This document shows, in pieces, positions 14,614 through 23,072 of a DNA stretch of 24,444 nt. Position 1 is the first letter of the stretch, and every line of letters starts with the position of its first letter. The notes under the pieces were generated by a model, which was given only the letters and a program-made list of their open reading frames with translations, had not been told where the DNA came from and made no database searches. The translations under genes were made by a program, and so were the position numbers. The stretch covers positions 1 to 24,444 of the forward strand of contig JBEKWN010000050.1 of assembly GCA_049513055.1 (NCBI GenBank), read 5' to 3'. This stretch comes from UBA1163 sp049513055. GTDB lineage: Bacteria > Desulfobacterota > BSN033 > UBA1163.

Positions 14614-15486
14614 ATGTTTATATCAATCTTGATCAATAGCTTGGTATCAGGGGGAATGTTTGCTATTCTCGCGGTTGGTTTCTCCCTCGTTTTTGGTGTA
14701 GCTAAGATATTAAATATGGCTCATACTGCCTTTTATATGGTTACTGTTTTTCTTATATTTATCACCATGAAAATTCTCGGTTTAGCCCTCCCCATTGCTG
14801 CCATATTGTCTATCATTGTTACGGCCCTTCTAGGAATAGTTTGTTATAAGCTATGTTTTGATAGAGTAAAGGTACATCAAACAGCGGTGATGATTATCTC
14901 CGTTGCGATAGCGATTCTTTTTCAAGAAATATTTCTAATAATATTCACTGGACATTTCCGGAGAGTCCCTCCTTTTATCCCAGGATTTGTAACAATTGCA
15001 GGGGTTCCAGTATTAAACCAGCATTTTTTTACAGCTGGGGCAAGTTTAGTTACCCTAATTGGTTTATGGCTTCTTTTGTCAAAAACGCGGCTAGGTAAGG
15101 CAATTAGAGCCGTAGAACAAGATATCGAGATAGCTAATCTTTTCGGAATAAATGTAAGTCGAATAAGCATGCTGGTTATGGGGATATCGGTAGGCCTTGC
15201 AGGGATAGCCGGTTTAGTAATAGCTCCTGTAGTTGTGCTGCACCCATTGATGTGGACAGGTCCACTTGTTATAGTTCTTGCTGCAGTTGTGCTTGGTGGT
15301 ATGGGAAGTATTAAAGGAAGTATCATTGCAGCTTATATCTTGGGATTTGCCGAGACTTTAGTGGTTTTTCTGGTTCCTGGTGGGAGCTTTCTGAGGGGGG
15401 CTGTTTCATTAGCTATTATGGTAGTAGTGCTATTAGTAAGGCCTGAAGGGTTATTGGGAGTAGCTTTTGAGGAGGAGAGACTCTAA
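14614..15486 (+). CDS. livH: Branched-chain-amino-acid-type (HAAT) ABC transporter permease, LivH family
   Basis: This 290-aa inner-membrane permease is strongly hydrophobic throughout, with about eight predicted membrane segments. The N-terminus carries the LivH signature (NSLVSGGMFAILAVGFSLVFGVAKILNMAH). The coupling-helix region facing the ATPases reads KTRLGKAIRAVEQDIEIANLFGIN near residue 155, and a later block is VVLGGMGSIKGSIIAAYILG. Its TAA stop overlaps the ATG of the next permease by one base. LivH-type permeases import amino acids, amides, urea or carboxylic acids including aromatic ones; the ligase downstream argues for an acid. Confidence 0.93.
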   Translation: MFISILINSLVSGGMFAILAVGFSLVFGVAKILNMAHTAFYMVTVFLIFITMKILGLALPIAAILSIIVTALLGIVCYKLCFDRVKVHQTAVMIISVAIAILFQEIFLIIFTGHFRRVPPFIPGFVTIAGVPVLNQHFFTAGASLVTLIGLWLLLSKTRLGKAIRAVEQDIEIANLFGINVSRISMLVMGISVGLAGIAGLVIAPVVVLHPLMWTGPLVIVLAAVVLGGMGSIKGSIIAAYILGFAETLVVFLVPGGSFLRGAVSLAIMVVVLLVRPEGLLGVAFEEERL

Positions 15487-16586
15487 TGACATTGGATATT
15501 GTTTGGTTATTTAGATGGTTTCAAGAATCGGTAATGGCTGTCCCGGGAAGGGTGGTGGCATTAATTTTTATTTTGTTTTTGTTCCTCCTTCCTCTTATAA
15601 CGACCGACCCTTCGGCATTACGTATTATTACCCTTACTTCCATATTTGCTCTTTATGCTGCAAGCTGGGATGTGTTAAGTGGATTTACGGGTCAAGTGAG
15701 TTTCGGCCATGGGTTATTCTTTGGTGTTTCTGCTTATACTAGCGCTATGCTAAATAAATACTTTCTATTACCCGTCTGGGTAACAATTCCCATTGGAAGT
15801 TTTGGCGGAATTTTAGTGGGGTTGATTGCCGGGATCCCTGCTCTGCGATTAAGGGGTTTTTATCTAGGGCTGGTCACTCTTGCTTTCCCCATAATACTTG
15901 CAGGAATAATTTTTGTTTTTCCAGATGTTACTGGCGGTGAAGTAGGAATCTATGGTCTAACTCGCCTTTCAGGTTCACCCACTCTCAATTACTATATCAT
16001 AGTCCTTATTATGATATGCTCTTTACTTATAATGTATAAATTAACCGACGCGGGGAGTAAATTTCTAAGGACTGGGTTAATTTTTCGTGCCATTAAGGAA
16101 GATGAGATTACTGCTCGGGCATCAGGAATAGATACAATGAAATATAAGCTAGTGGCTTTTGGCGCAAGCGGCTTTTTTGCTGGTATTGCAGGCGGTCTTT
16201 ACGCTCACTATATGAGGGTTGCTGGACCGTCGACACTGGAGCTTTTCTTTTCATTCTCGCCAATATTGTGGACGATTTTTGGAAGTATGGCAACAATTTA
16301 TGGACCAGTGGCTGGGACTTTTATTTTGTTTCCCTTCATGGAAATCATTCGTTTTTCCCGCTTTGGGGAAGAAACACGCTATATCTTTTTTGCCTTTATC
16401 CTAATTTTATTTCTCATTTTTATGCCTGAGGGTTTGACTGTTTGGGTACGTGATAAAATCGAGATTAAATGCCAACGGTGCAAATTGATCAATATAATGA
16501 CCCGTAAATATTGTAGGGCGTGCCGCGCCCCTCTCCATATGGAAGAGGAGAATTATTTAATTAAAGAGAAGGGAGGAACTAATTAG
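15486..16586 (+). CDS. livM: HAAT ABC transporter permease, LivM family, with a C-terminal four-cysteine zinc-ribbon-like tail
   Basis: This 366-aa membrane permease pairs with LivH. The core has the family blocks YAASWDVLSGFTGQVSFGHG (about residues 57-76) and IKEDEITARASGIDTMKYK before the cytoplasmic coupling helix. The last 40 residues are unusual: after the final membrane segment the chain carries Cys329, Cys332, Cys343 and Cys346 (C-x2-C-x10-C-x2-C), a zinc-ribbon pattern that standard LivM proteins lack. The tail should be cytoplasmic in this family. The gene starts in the ATG overlapping the livH stop, and its TAG shares a base with the GTG start of the acyl-CoA synthetase, so the three are translationally coupled. 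Confidence 0.92.
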   Translation: MTLDIVWLFRWFQESVMAVPGRVVALIFILFLFLLPLITTDPSALRIITLTSIFALYAASWDVLSGFTGQVSFGHGLFFGVSAYTSAMLNKYFLLPVWVTIPIGSFGGILVGLIAGIPALRLRGFYLGLVTLAFPIILAGIIFVFPDVTGGEVGIYGLTRLSGSPTLNYYIIVLIMICSLLIMYKLTDAGSKFLRTGLIFRAIKEDEITARASGIDTMKYKLVAFGASGFFAGIAGGLYAHYMRVAGPSTLELFFSFSPILWTIFGSMATIYGPVAGTFILFPFMEIIRFSRFGEETRYIFFAFILILFLIFMPEGLTVWVRDKIEIKCQRCKLINIMTRKYCRACRAPLHMEEENYLIKEKGGTN

Positions 16587-18286
16587 TGAAATCTATATAT
16601 TTGGAAAGACCTTGGCTTAAATCTTATTTAGCGAATGTTCCTGCTGAGCTCGCAATCCCTAAGAAGTCAGTAAATGATGCATTTGATGAAGCGACCGAGA
16701 AATGGAAGAACAAAACTGCATTATTTTTTTATGGGACAAAAATAAGTTATTGGGAGCTCAGGGAGAAAGTGGACAGATTCGCTACAGCTCTCTCCGATCT
16801 TGGTATAAAGAAGGGAGATAGAGTGGCGTTATTATTACTTAATTCACCTGAATACATAATAGCCTTTTATGCAATACTTAAATTAGGGGCTATCTCAACA
16901 GCCATAAGCCCTGTTTATGTCTCCAGTGAGATCAAGCATCAATTGGAAGATAGTGGAGCAGAGAATATAATTTGTCAAGATATACTATACGAGAGCCTAG
17001 AGACAACGGGAGTTAAATTTAAAAATGTCATATTGACCAACATTTCCGAATCGTTGCCCCAAGTAAAGAAATTCATTGGAAAAAGCATACTGAGAGGTGT
17101 ATATGAAAAAATGGCAGTACCCTCTCCAGAGATAATAACTAAAGAAGGCTTTCACAAATTTAAGGAGTTGTTAAAGAAGTACAAACCGGAACCACCAAAG
17201 ATTGAGATAAACATAGAAGAAGATGTTGCTGTGCTTCCTTATACTGGTGGGACAACGGGTGCGCCAAAAGGTGTCATGTTAACTCACAAACATATCATTG
17301 CCAACATAATACAATACAAAGCTACACTACCTTTTCTTGAAGATGGTAATGAAACTAGTGTAGGTTTTATGCCTTTTTATCACGCTGGGGGACTATTTTT
17401 TCAGGTACTTCTGCAAATATTGTTTGGCAATAAGATATTGATATTTACGACCCCTGAACTTGATGAAGTGTTATATACAAGTTCCAGTCAAGGAGCGACC
17501 TATCTTGCATGTGCCCCGGCTATGTTTGAAAAACTAAAGGATTATGAGAAAACCAGTAGAGTGAATTGGAAAAAGTTCAAGATTATTATTTCTGGAGCGG
17601 ATGCACTCCATGAGTATACTGCTAAGGATTGGGAGGCACGAACTAAAGTGAGGATTTATGAAGTTTATGGTATGACTGAATTCGTATGTTTAAGTCATTG
17701 CGACCACTTGGGTACTAAAAAGATAGGGTCATTCGGGATCCCGATGCCCAGTACTATGGCGGCGATACTCAATCCTGACAAGGATGAGTTTCTCCCGGTT
17801 GAAGAATTAGGAGAAATTGTGGTCAGCGGTCCACAGGTGACTCAAGGTTACTGGAAAAATGAAGAAGCCACCAGAGAGTGTGAAGCAATAATAGATGGGA
17901 AACGATGGTGGAGAACTGGTGACCTAGGGAAAATGGATAAAGATGGCTATTTTTATACTTACGACAGAAAACGAGACCTTATAAAGTATAAGGGCCTTCG
18001 GATTTATGCACGGGAGGTGGAAGAGATTTTAAAAACTCATCCTAAAATTAAGGATGTCGGAGTAATTGGGGTGAAAGACATAAAGGTAGGTGAAAATGTT
18101 AAGGCTTTTGTAGTTCTCGAAACAGATTCGCGAGGCAATTTATCCGAGGAGGACATTATGGAATACTGCAAGGGTAAATTAACCCCGTACAAGATTCCTA
18201 AAGTAATTGAATTTGTTGGCGAAATTCCTAAAACTGACATTGGGAAAGTATCTCGCAGGGAACTAAGAGAATCGGAGGAAGGTTAA
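16586..18286 (+). CDS. AMP-dependent acyl-CoA synthetase (ligase) inside the importer operon
   Basis: The 566-aa ANL-superfamily enzyme activates a carboxylic acid to its acyl-CoA through an acyl-adenylate. Motifs in order: the P-loop YTGGTTGAPKG at 219-229; YGMTEF (A5) near 364; WWRTGDLG (A7) near 446 with the ribose-binding Asp; RKRDLIKYKGLRIYAREVEEIL (hinge and A8) near 462; and the catalytic Lys554 in DIGKVSRREL. The GTG start shares its G with the LivM stop. One base separates its stop from the next GTG. Insertion between the two permease and the two ATPase genes suggests that the imported compound is its substrate. Long- or medium-chain, aromatic or branched acids are all compatible. 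Confidence 0.92.
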   Translation: MKSIYLERPWLKSYLANVPAELAIPKKSVNDAFDEATEKWKNKTALFFYGTKISYWELREKVDRFATALSDLGIKKGDRVALLLLNSPEYIIAFYAILKLGAISTAISPVYVSSEIKHQLEDSGAENIICQDILYESLETTGVKFKNVILTNISESLPQVKKFIGKSILRGVYEKMAVPSPEIITKEGFHKFKELLKKYKPEPPKIEINIEEDVAVLPYTGGTTGAPKGVMLTHKHIIANIIQYKATLPFLEDGNETSVGFMPFYHAGGLFFQVLLQILFGNKILIFTTPELDEVLYTSSSQGATYLACAPAMFEKLKDYEKTSRVNWKKFKIIISGADALHEYTAKDWEARTKVRIYEVYGMTEFVCLSHCDHLGTKKIGSFGIPMPSTMAAILNPDKDEFLPVEELGEIVVSGPQVTQGYWKNEEATRECEAIIDGKRWWRTGDLGKMDKDGYFYTYDRKRDLIKYKGLRIYAREVEEILKTHPKIKDVGVIGVKDIKVGENVKAFVVLETDSRGNLSEEDIMEYCKGKLTPYKIPKVIEFVGEIPKTDIGKVSRRELRESEEG

Positions 18287-18287
18287 G

Positions 18288-19055
18288 GTGGCGACAACAT
18301 TTCTCGAGGTTGAAAATCTGGCCAAGCATTTCGGAGGAATTAAAGCAGTTGATGATGTAAGTTTTCAGATTGGCCGAGATGAGATGGTAGGTTTGATAGG
18401 TCCAAATGGTGCCGGAAAGACGACTTTAACTCGTCTTTTAACAAGTATACTTAAGCCTACTTTCGGACGGGTAAGATTTAAGGGAGAAGATATCACAGGG
18501 ATAAAAACTTCGAAGATTGTCAATAAGGGGATAGTGTCAACATTCCAGGTAGTAAAGCCGTTTAGACAGTTACCTGTGATTGCTAATGTTATGGTTGCAT
18601 GCCTCTCTCCCAAATCAAAGAGGAGGGGGGAGTGGGTGAAGACAGTGGATCAAAGAGCCCTTGATGCGCTAGAATTCTGCGGTATTGCTGATCTTGCCCT
18701 TGAACCAGCATCAGTGCTATCTCATGGAGACCTGAAGCGATTAGAATTAGCAAGGGCAATCGCTACGGAGCCTGACCTCCTACTTCTCGATGAGCCTTTT
18801 GGTGGGCTGAGTCCGGCTGAGACTACCCTGATAGCTAGGTCCTTAAAAAGGCTTCATAAAGGAGGGCGATTTGGAAGATTACACAGTGAAGGACCGGCAA
18901 TGCTTATTATAGAACACAAATTATCAGATCTTATGAAAATTATAGATCGAGTAATCGTGATCAATTTTGGCAAGATAATCGCCATAGATACCCCTGATAA
19001 TATAATCAAGAATAAGGAAGTGATTGAAGCTTATATCGGTAAGGGGGTGAGTTAA
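18288..19055 (+). CDS. livG: HAAT ABC transporter ATP-binding protein, LivG family
   Basis: This is a 255-aa cytoplasmic ATPase. Walker A GPNGAGKTT is at 38-46. The ABC signature reads LSHGDLKRLELARA (144-157), with SHGD instead of the usual SYGQ. Walker B LLLLDEPFGGLSP has Asp168 and Glu169, and the switch histidine is in LIIEHKL. The LivG hallmark TFQVVKPFRQLPVIANVMVA is present near residue 85. A short glycine-rich insertion (KGGRFGRLHSEGPA) after Walker B is slightly longer than in typical LivG. The start is a GTG one base after the ligase stop, and the stop lies one base before livF. Confidence 0.92.
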   Translation: MATTFLEVENLAKHFGGIKAVDDVSFQIGRDEMVGLIGPNGAGKTTLTRLLTSILKPTFGRVRFKGEDITGIKTSKIVNKGIVSTFQVVKPFRQLPVIANVMVACLSPKSKRRGEWVKTVDQRALDALEFCGIADLALEPASVLSHGDLKRLELARAIATEPDLLLLDEPFGGLSPAETTLIARSLKRLHKGGRFGRLHSEGPAMLIIEHKLSDLMKIIDRVIVINFGKIIAIDTPDNIIKNKEVIEAYIGKGVS

Positions 19056-19056
19056 C

Positions 19057-19806
19057 TTGTATCTGGAGGTAAAAAATCTTGCTGTTTATTATGATAGGGC
19101 AATAGTGTTGAACGAATTGAGTTTACATGTAAATATCGGTGAATTGGTTTGTCTTGTCGGACCGAATGGGGCTGGGAAAAGTACCTTTCTTAGGGCTATG
19201 GCGGGCTTGGTTAAATGGGAGTGTGATACGCTCAAAGGAACAGTTAGCGGGAAAATTACCTTAAAGGGAAGCGTAAAATTTAATGAGGAAGAGCTTATCA
19301 ACATGCCCGCCCATGAGATTGCTAAGAAAGGCTTGATTCTTTGCCCCGAGAGGGGAAGACCATTTCGGGAAATGACAGTTATGGAAAATTTAGAAGCTGC
19401 TGCTTTCCTTTTTAAAGATAAAAAGCTAATGAGTGAAAACCTTGAGAAGGTCTATAAACTATTTCCTGTTTTGGAAGAAAGATTATATCAAATATCAGGT
19501 TCATTATCAGGCGGTGAAAGATCTATGTTAGCTATTAGCCGGGCATTGATGGCACAGCCAAAACTCCTATTAATTGATGAACCTTCAATTGGGCTCGCTC
19601 CGATAGTAAAAGAGAATTTGTTTGCACGGATAAGGGACATCCATGGGATGGGTGTTACCATTCTTTTAACTGAGCAGGATGTTGGTTTCGCCTTTGCGTT
19701 GGGCTCAAGGAATTATGTCATGTCTCGCGGAAAAGTAATTGCTGAAGGGATGGGGGAGGAATTACTTGCTAATGAGCTCATAAGAAAGACTTACTTAGGT
19801 CTATAA
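19057..19806 (+). CDS. livF: HAAT ABC transporter ATP-binding protein, LivF family
   Basis: This is a 249-aa ATPase that pairs with LivG. Walker A GPNGAGKST is at 35-43, the LivF block CPERGRPFREMTVMENLEAAA is near residue 96, the signature LSGGERSMLAISRAL is at 150-164, and Walker B LLLIDEPSIGLAP has Asp174 and Glu175. The switch residue is Gln in LLTEQDV where most ATPases have His; Gln is common in LivF. The start is a TTG, which is unusual but forced by the frame and the one-base distance from livG. The N-terminal MYLEVKNLAVYYD agrees with family starts. Confidence 0.92.
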   Translation: MYLEVKNLAVYYDRAIVLNELSLHVNIGELVCLVGPNGAGKSTFLRAMAGLVKWECDTLKGTVSGKITLKGSVKFNEEELINMPAHEIAKKGLILCPERGRPFREMTVMENLEAAAFLFKDKKLMSENLEKVYKLFPVLEERLYQISGSLSGGERSMLAISRALMAQPKLLLIDEPSIGLAPIVKENLFARIRDIHGMGVTILLTEQDVGFAFALGSRNYVMSRGKVIAEGMGEELLANELIRKTYLGL

Positions 19807-19836
19807 TCAAATTCCCGAAAAACAGATTATTTTATT
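19803..19836 (+). terminator. Weak AT-rich hairpin at the end of livF
   Basis: ATAATC at 19803-19808 pairs with GATTAT at 19825-19830 and is followed by TTTATTT. The six-pair AT-rich stem and 16-nt loop are weak, so partial attenuation at best. It would lower, not stop, read-through into the binding-protein gene. Confidence 0.2.
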
Positions 19837-19869
19837 TGTATATTCAAATAACGCTGGACAGAGGACACA

Positions 19870-19926
19870 TTGATTGAGGCTACAGATGAATTTTGGAAAC
19901 AGATGAAAGTAAGACCTCAAGATTAA
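19870..19926 (+). CDS. Possible 18-residue small ORF between livF and the binding-protein gene
   Basis: A TTG at 19870 follows AGAGGA closely and opens a frame to TAA at 19924-19926 with a protein-like composition (IEATDEFWKQMKV). It might be a decayed gene start or chance. The remaining gap shows nothing else apart from AGGAGGT at 20079-20085, the ribosome site for the next gene. Confidence 0.12.
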   Translation: MIEATDEFWKQMKVRPQD

Positions 19927-20091
19927 AAAAAGAATAGATAAAGGAGATTGGTTGTCAAGAGCCATTTTGGATGTAGATGCTGAACAGAGAAGAAGATGAG
20001 GGAGGGAGGTGAGAAGTTAGAATTAAGAGGTTTTGATATTTTTGTTTGAGTGAGCAATCTAAATCTAAGTGAATTATAGGAGGTGGAAACT

Positions 20092-21429
20092 ATGATAGCC
20101 AGCGATAAGAAGATGAAATGGTGGTGTATAGGTTTGGTGGTTTGTTTATCAATTTATATGACAGTAACATTGGGTCACGCTCAAGAGAAGATTAAAATTG
20201 GGTATATAGGCCCTTTGAAGTTTCCGGTGGGCGAGGAATGTTCCCTTACCGCCGGGATCGCTGTTGAAGAAATAAATGCAGCCGGTGGTGTGAGAGTCGG
20301 CGGTAAGATGCGTAAAATTGAATTTGTTAAGGTAGATAGCAATGAAATGCACAGTCTTCCTGATGCAGTAAACGCGATGGAAAGAATAATAAATGCGGAT
20401 AAAGTAGATTTTATTGTTGGTGGGTACAGATCAGAGGCAGTGCTTGCAATGCAGGAAGTTGCGGCGGACCACAAGGTAATATGGTTAAACGGTTATATTG
20501 GCTCTCCAGAACCTGCCACTCGAGTGGTGAAAAACTACAACAGGTATAAGTATTACTTTAGGTTTTCAAACCTCAATTCGATGCACCAAAACAAAATGGG
20601 ATTTAATGAATTGCTCATGGTGGCTGAAACGGTGAGAACGAAGCTTGGTATCAAAAAGCCCCGTGTGGCTGTCCTTGGAGAAAAGGTATTATGGGTGGAT
20701 CCCGTAGTTAATTTAGCACTGAAGAGTATTCCTGAGAATGGAATGGAAGTCGCAGGAGAATGGAGACCTTCCTTTTTTGCTGAGGATGTGACTGCTGAGT
20801 TGACTGCCATCAAAAACGCGGGGGCACAAATAATTTACTTTATGGCTTGCGGGCCCGTTGGAGCCGTTGTTTCCAAACAGTGGGGTGAGCTCCAGATACC
20901 TGCAGCTCTTATCGGACTTAATTGTAATGCAATGACTGATCGGATTATGGAAACAACCGGCGGATTGAACAACTATGAGGCGACTTTGTCCTGTTTTGGC
21001 GAGGCTGATGTAACCCCGAAGACAGTCCCTTTTATACGTAAAATTAAGAAAGCATACGGATATACTCCCACCTGCTGTGGAACACTCTATGATATGGTCT
21101 ACGTATTAAAAGATGCTATTGAAAGAGCAGGAACCTTGGATAAAGATGCAATGGTAACTGCACTCGAGAAGACTAACTATGTGGGAGTCTGGGGGGGGAT
21201 CGCATTTACTCCCAAGGATAACCCTCAGTTCGGCCATGATATAGTATTTGGTCCCCACAATGTGATTAATCCAGTTATACAATGGATTGATGGAAAAGCT
21301 TCGGTTGTCTGGCCCGATGGCAAAGCTTTCTTAGGAACAGATAAGTCGTGGGTCGGCGTAAAGTATAAAGGTACTAAGGATTATGAGCTACCTCCCTGGG
21401 TAGTAAAGTATTGGAAGGATAAAAAATAA
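20092..21429 (+). CDS. livK: Periplasmic solute-binding protein of the HAAT importer (LivK/type 1 periplasmic-binding fold)
   Basis: The 445-aa product starts at ATG 20092, 6 nt after AGGAGGT; a GTG at 20083 overlaps that ribosome site and is unlikely. A signal peptide is present: lysines, then a hydrophobic stretch (WWCIGLVVCLSIYMTVTLG), with likely cleavage near GHAQ around residue 31. There is no convincing lipobox, so it is probably soluble in the periplasm. The mature protein begins EKIKIGYIGPLKFPVG and shows the two-lobe fold, with AGGVRVGGKMRKIEFVKVD and later CCGTLYDMVYVLKDAIERAG. It is longer than E. coli LivK (about 370 residues), as is common for members binding acids. It should deliver substrate to LivH/LivM. 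Confidence 0.92.
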   Translation: MIASDKKMKWWCIGLVVCLSIYMTVTLGHAQEKIKIGYIGPLKFPVGEECSLTAGIAVEEINAAGGVRVGGKMRKIEFVKVDSNEMHSLPDAVNAMERIINADKVDFIVGGYRSEAVLAMQEVAADHKVIWLNGYIGSPEPATRVVKNYNRYKYYFRFSNLNSMHQNKMGFNELLMVAETVRTKLGIKKPRVAVLGEKVLWVDPVVNLALKSIPENGMEVAGEWRPSFFAEDVTAELTAIKNAGAQIIYFMACGPVGAVVSKQWGELQIPAALIGLNCNAMTDRIMETTGGLNNYEATLSCFGEADVTPKTVPFIRKIKKAYGYTPTCCGTLYDMVYVLKDAIERAGTLDKDAMVTALEKTNYVGVWGGIAFTPKDNPQFGHDIVFGPHNVINPVIQWIDGKASVVWPDGKAFLGTDKSWVGVKYKGTKDYELPPWVVKYWKDKK

Positions 21430-21962
21430 GATAATCTGTCTTAAGTCATGTTTAAATTAGGTTGCTAAATTTAATAATTAAGTGCAACACAACACCCGGG
21501 TTCAAAACTTTATTGGGCGTCGGCAATTGAGACAGTTTCGCCAACTCGTGACTGTTCTTTGGTAACAAAAGCAAAACCGGGTTTTTGAGGGAAGGCGTCT
21601 AATCATCTCGGTGAAATTTTTGATGGGAACCCTTCCCAAGCTATGCTCGCAGAATTATGATTTTGTCTCTCTTTTCACTTGAAAGATTGTTATAGGTTCT
21701 TTTTGTCACAACGATTAGGGTGCCATCTTACCCTAATCGTTGTGTCTCACTATTAGAAAACTAAACTGTCACTTTCAGATCAAATGGTTCTGCTCGGAGT
21801 GAACCTGTTTGCGCATGGGGACATTTAGGATTATTTTTAAAACCATTTAAAGTTTTATTTGGCCTATATGAATCGGAACACTTGAACCTCCATTTTTCTT
21901 AATCGGGCAGCATTATTTACTCTAACTGTTTTACCGAAAGCCAGGCTCGAAAGGAAAAGATT
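21430..21962. other. 533-bp stretch without a convincing gene
   Basis: No gene is supported here. Contents: a perfect inverted repeat at 21707-21744 (listed separately); GGGAAGG at 21589-21595 facing CCTTCCC at 21631-21637; and, on the minus strand at 21510-21602, a 30-codon frame with protein-like composition (PGFAFVTKEQSRVGETVS) ending in TAA, without a start codon. This looks like either a gene remnant or chance. The last 200 bp are AT-rich and hold the ribosome site AAGGA near 21951 for the SDR gene. Confidence 0.4.
21707..21744. repeat. Perfect 15-bp inverted repeat with an 8-nt loop
   Basis: CACAACGATTAGGGT at 21707-21721 is exactly complementary to ACCCTAATCGTTGTG at 21730-21744, with GCCATCTT between. 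On the + strand a T-run lies before the stem rather than after it, and on the minus strand the stem is followed by an A-run. It therefore does not look like a standard intrinsic terminator in either direction. It could be an operator, a mobile palindromic element or an RNA hairpin. Confidence 0.85.
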
Positions 21963-22742
21963 ATGGCTATGTATTTGAACGATTTGTTTGGGTTAGGAGG
22001 AGAGGTAGCGTTGGTTACAGGTGCTACTAGAGGATTAGGAAAAGCGATAGCCCTAGCTCTTTCAAAAGCCGGTGCCGATGTTGCTGTGGCGGCACGAAAT
22101 AAACAGTTACTTGAAAAAACAGCATCCGAAATTGCAGCTTTGGGAAGAAGATCGTTGCCGATTGTTGTTGATATTTCCGATACTGAGAGCATTAGAGGAA
22201 TGGTAGAAAACGCTATAAAAGGTTTTGGGAAAATAGATATTCTTGTTTGCAATGCTGGTGTTTTGATTTCAAAGAGGATGACGGATTTGACCTTAAAGGA
22301 TTGGGATACCACAATAAAGACCAATCTCACTTCTGCTTTCTATTGTGCACAATTAGTAGGGCGACATATGATTGATAGAAAAAAGGGAAAGATTATATTT
22401 ATTTCATCTGCGCAGGGCAAGATGGGAGTGAACGGATCCTGTGCCTACGGACCCAGCAAGGCAGGTCTGATTCAATTAGTGAAAGGGTTAGCTGTAGAAT
22501 GGTCTAGGTTTGGGGTAAACGTAAATGCCATTGCGCCAGGGGGTTTTGAAACAGACATGATGAGTCCGATTATCAATGATCCCAAAGCCAACGAGCGAGC
22601 GCTCCAGATGATACCGATGCGGAGATATGGGAAGCCAGAGGAATTGGCTGGTCTAGTAATTTTATTGGCCTCAAAGGCATCAGATTACATAACAGGAACA
22701 ACGATTATCATTGATGGGGGATGGTCCAATAGCAAGCTTTGA
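21963..22742 (+). CDS. Short-chain dehydrogenase/reductase (SDR), FabG-like
   Basis: This is a 259-aa NAD(P)-dependent oxidoreductase of the classical SDR family. The cofactor motif TGATRGLG is at 19-26, NAG at 97-99, and the catalytic Ser149, Tyr162 and Lys166 are in ISSAQG and AYGPSKAG. The C-terminal block DYITGTTIIIDGGWS is standard. Cofactor preference leans to NADP because Arg follows AA at the end of the second strand (AARNK), but this is weak. The start is ATG 21963, 8 nt after AAGGA; an ATG two codons on is possible. Beta-hydroxyacyl-CoA or alcohol oxidation would suit the acyl-CoA genes around it. Confidence 0.93.
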   Translation: MAMYLNDLFGLGGEVALVTGATRGLGKAIALALSKAGADVAVAARNKQLLEKTASEIAALGRRSLPIVVDISDTESIRGMVENAIKGFGKIDILVCNAGVLISKRMTDLTLKDWDTTIKTNLTSAFYCAQLVGRHMIDRKKGKIIFISSAQGKMGVNGSCAYGPSKAGLIQLVKGLAVEWSRFGVNVNAIAPGGFETDMMSPIINDPKANERALQMIPMRRYGKPEELAGLVILLASKASDYITGTTIIIDGGWSNSKL

Positions 22743-23072
22743 GTGCTATTTATATCAAATATTCCTTATAGAGACTATTTTAGGCGGTTTTCAGTATCCT
22801 TTGATGGTTATAGGGCTGGTTCCCACGCTGAGGGCGTACCAAGAAACCATATTTTTTAAGAAGGAAGTAGGTTGTAAAACCATTGTTTGGAAGGACCTTG
22901 ATCCAAAGGAGGGATGTATCGGTGCTTATCAAGTTGTATTTTAGAATCAGTCAATCCCTTCTAGCTACTTCTGAAGCTTTAAGTTTGCTTTGTTGCATAC
23001 ATTCCATAGTGTTACACAATGATGTATTGCCTCTCACCCTCAAGACAACTCACTTCTGGTAGGAGAACCCAA
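22743..23072. other. 330-bp gap between the SDR and cupin genes
   Basis: No convincing gene is seen. One + strand frame from an ATG at 22804 runs 46 codons to 22944 without a ribosome site and contains IVWKDLDPKEGCIGAYQ. It matches nothing I recognise and may be a remnant. AGGAG at 23061-23065 is the ribosome site of the cupin gene. No terminator or promoter is evident. Confidence 0.3.

Noticed and set aside
21490..21520. tRNA-like GGGTTCAAAAC sequence that could mark an attachment site
   Set aside because: The flanking bases do not form a T-arm stem, and no acceptor, anticodon arm or CCA end can be assembled.
22711..22944. 77-codon + strand frame overlapping the end of the SDR gene
   Set aside because: Its first part lies inside the SDR gene in another frame, no ribosome site is seen, and the peptide matches no family I know.
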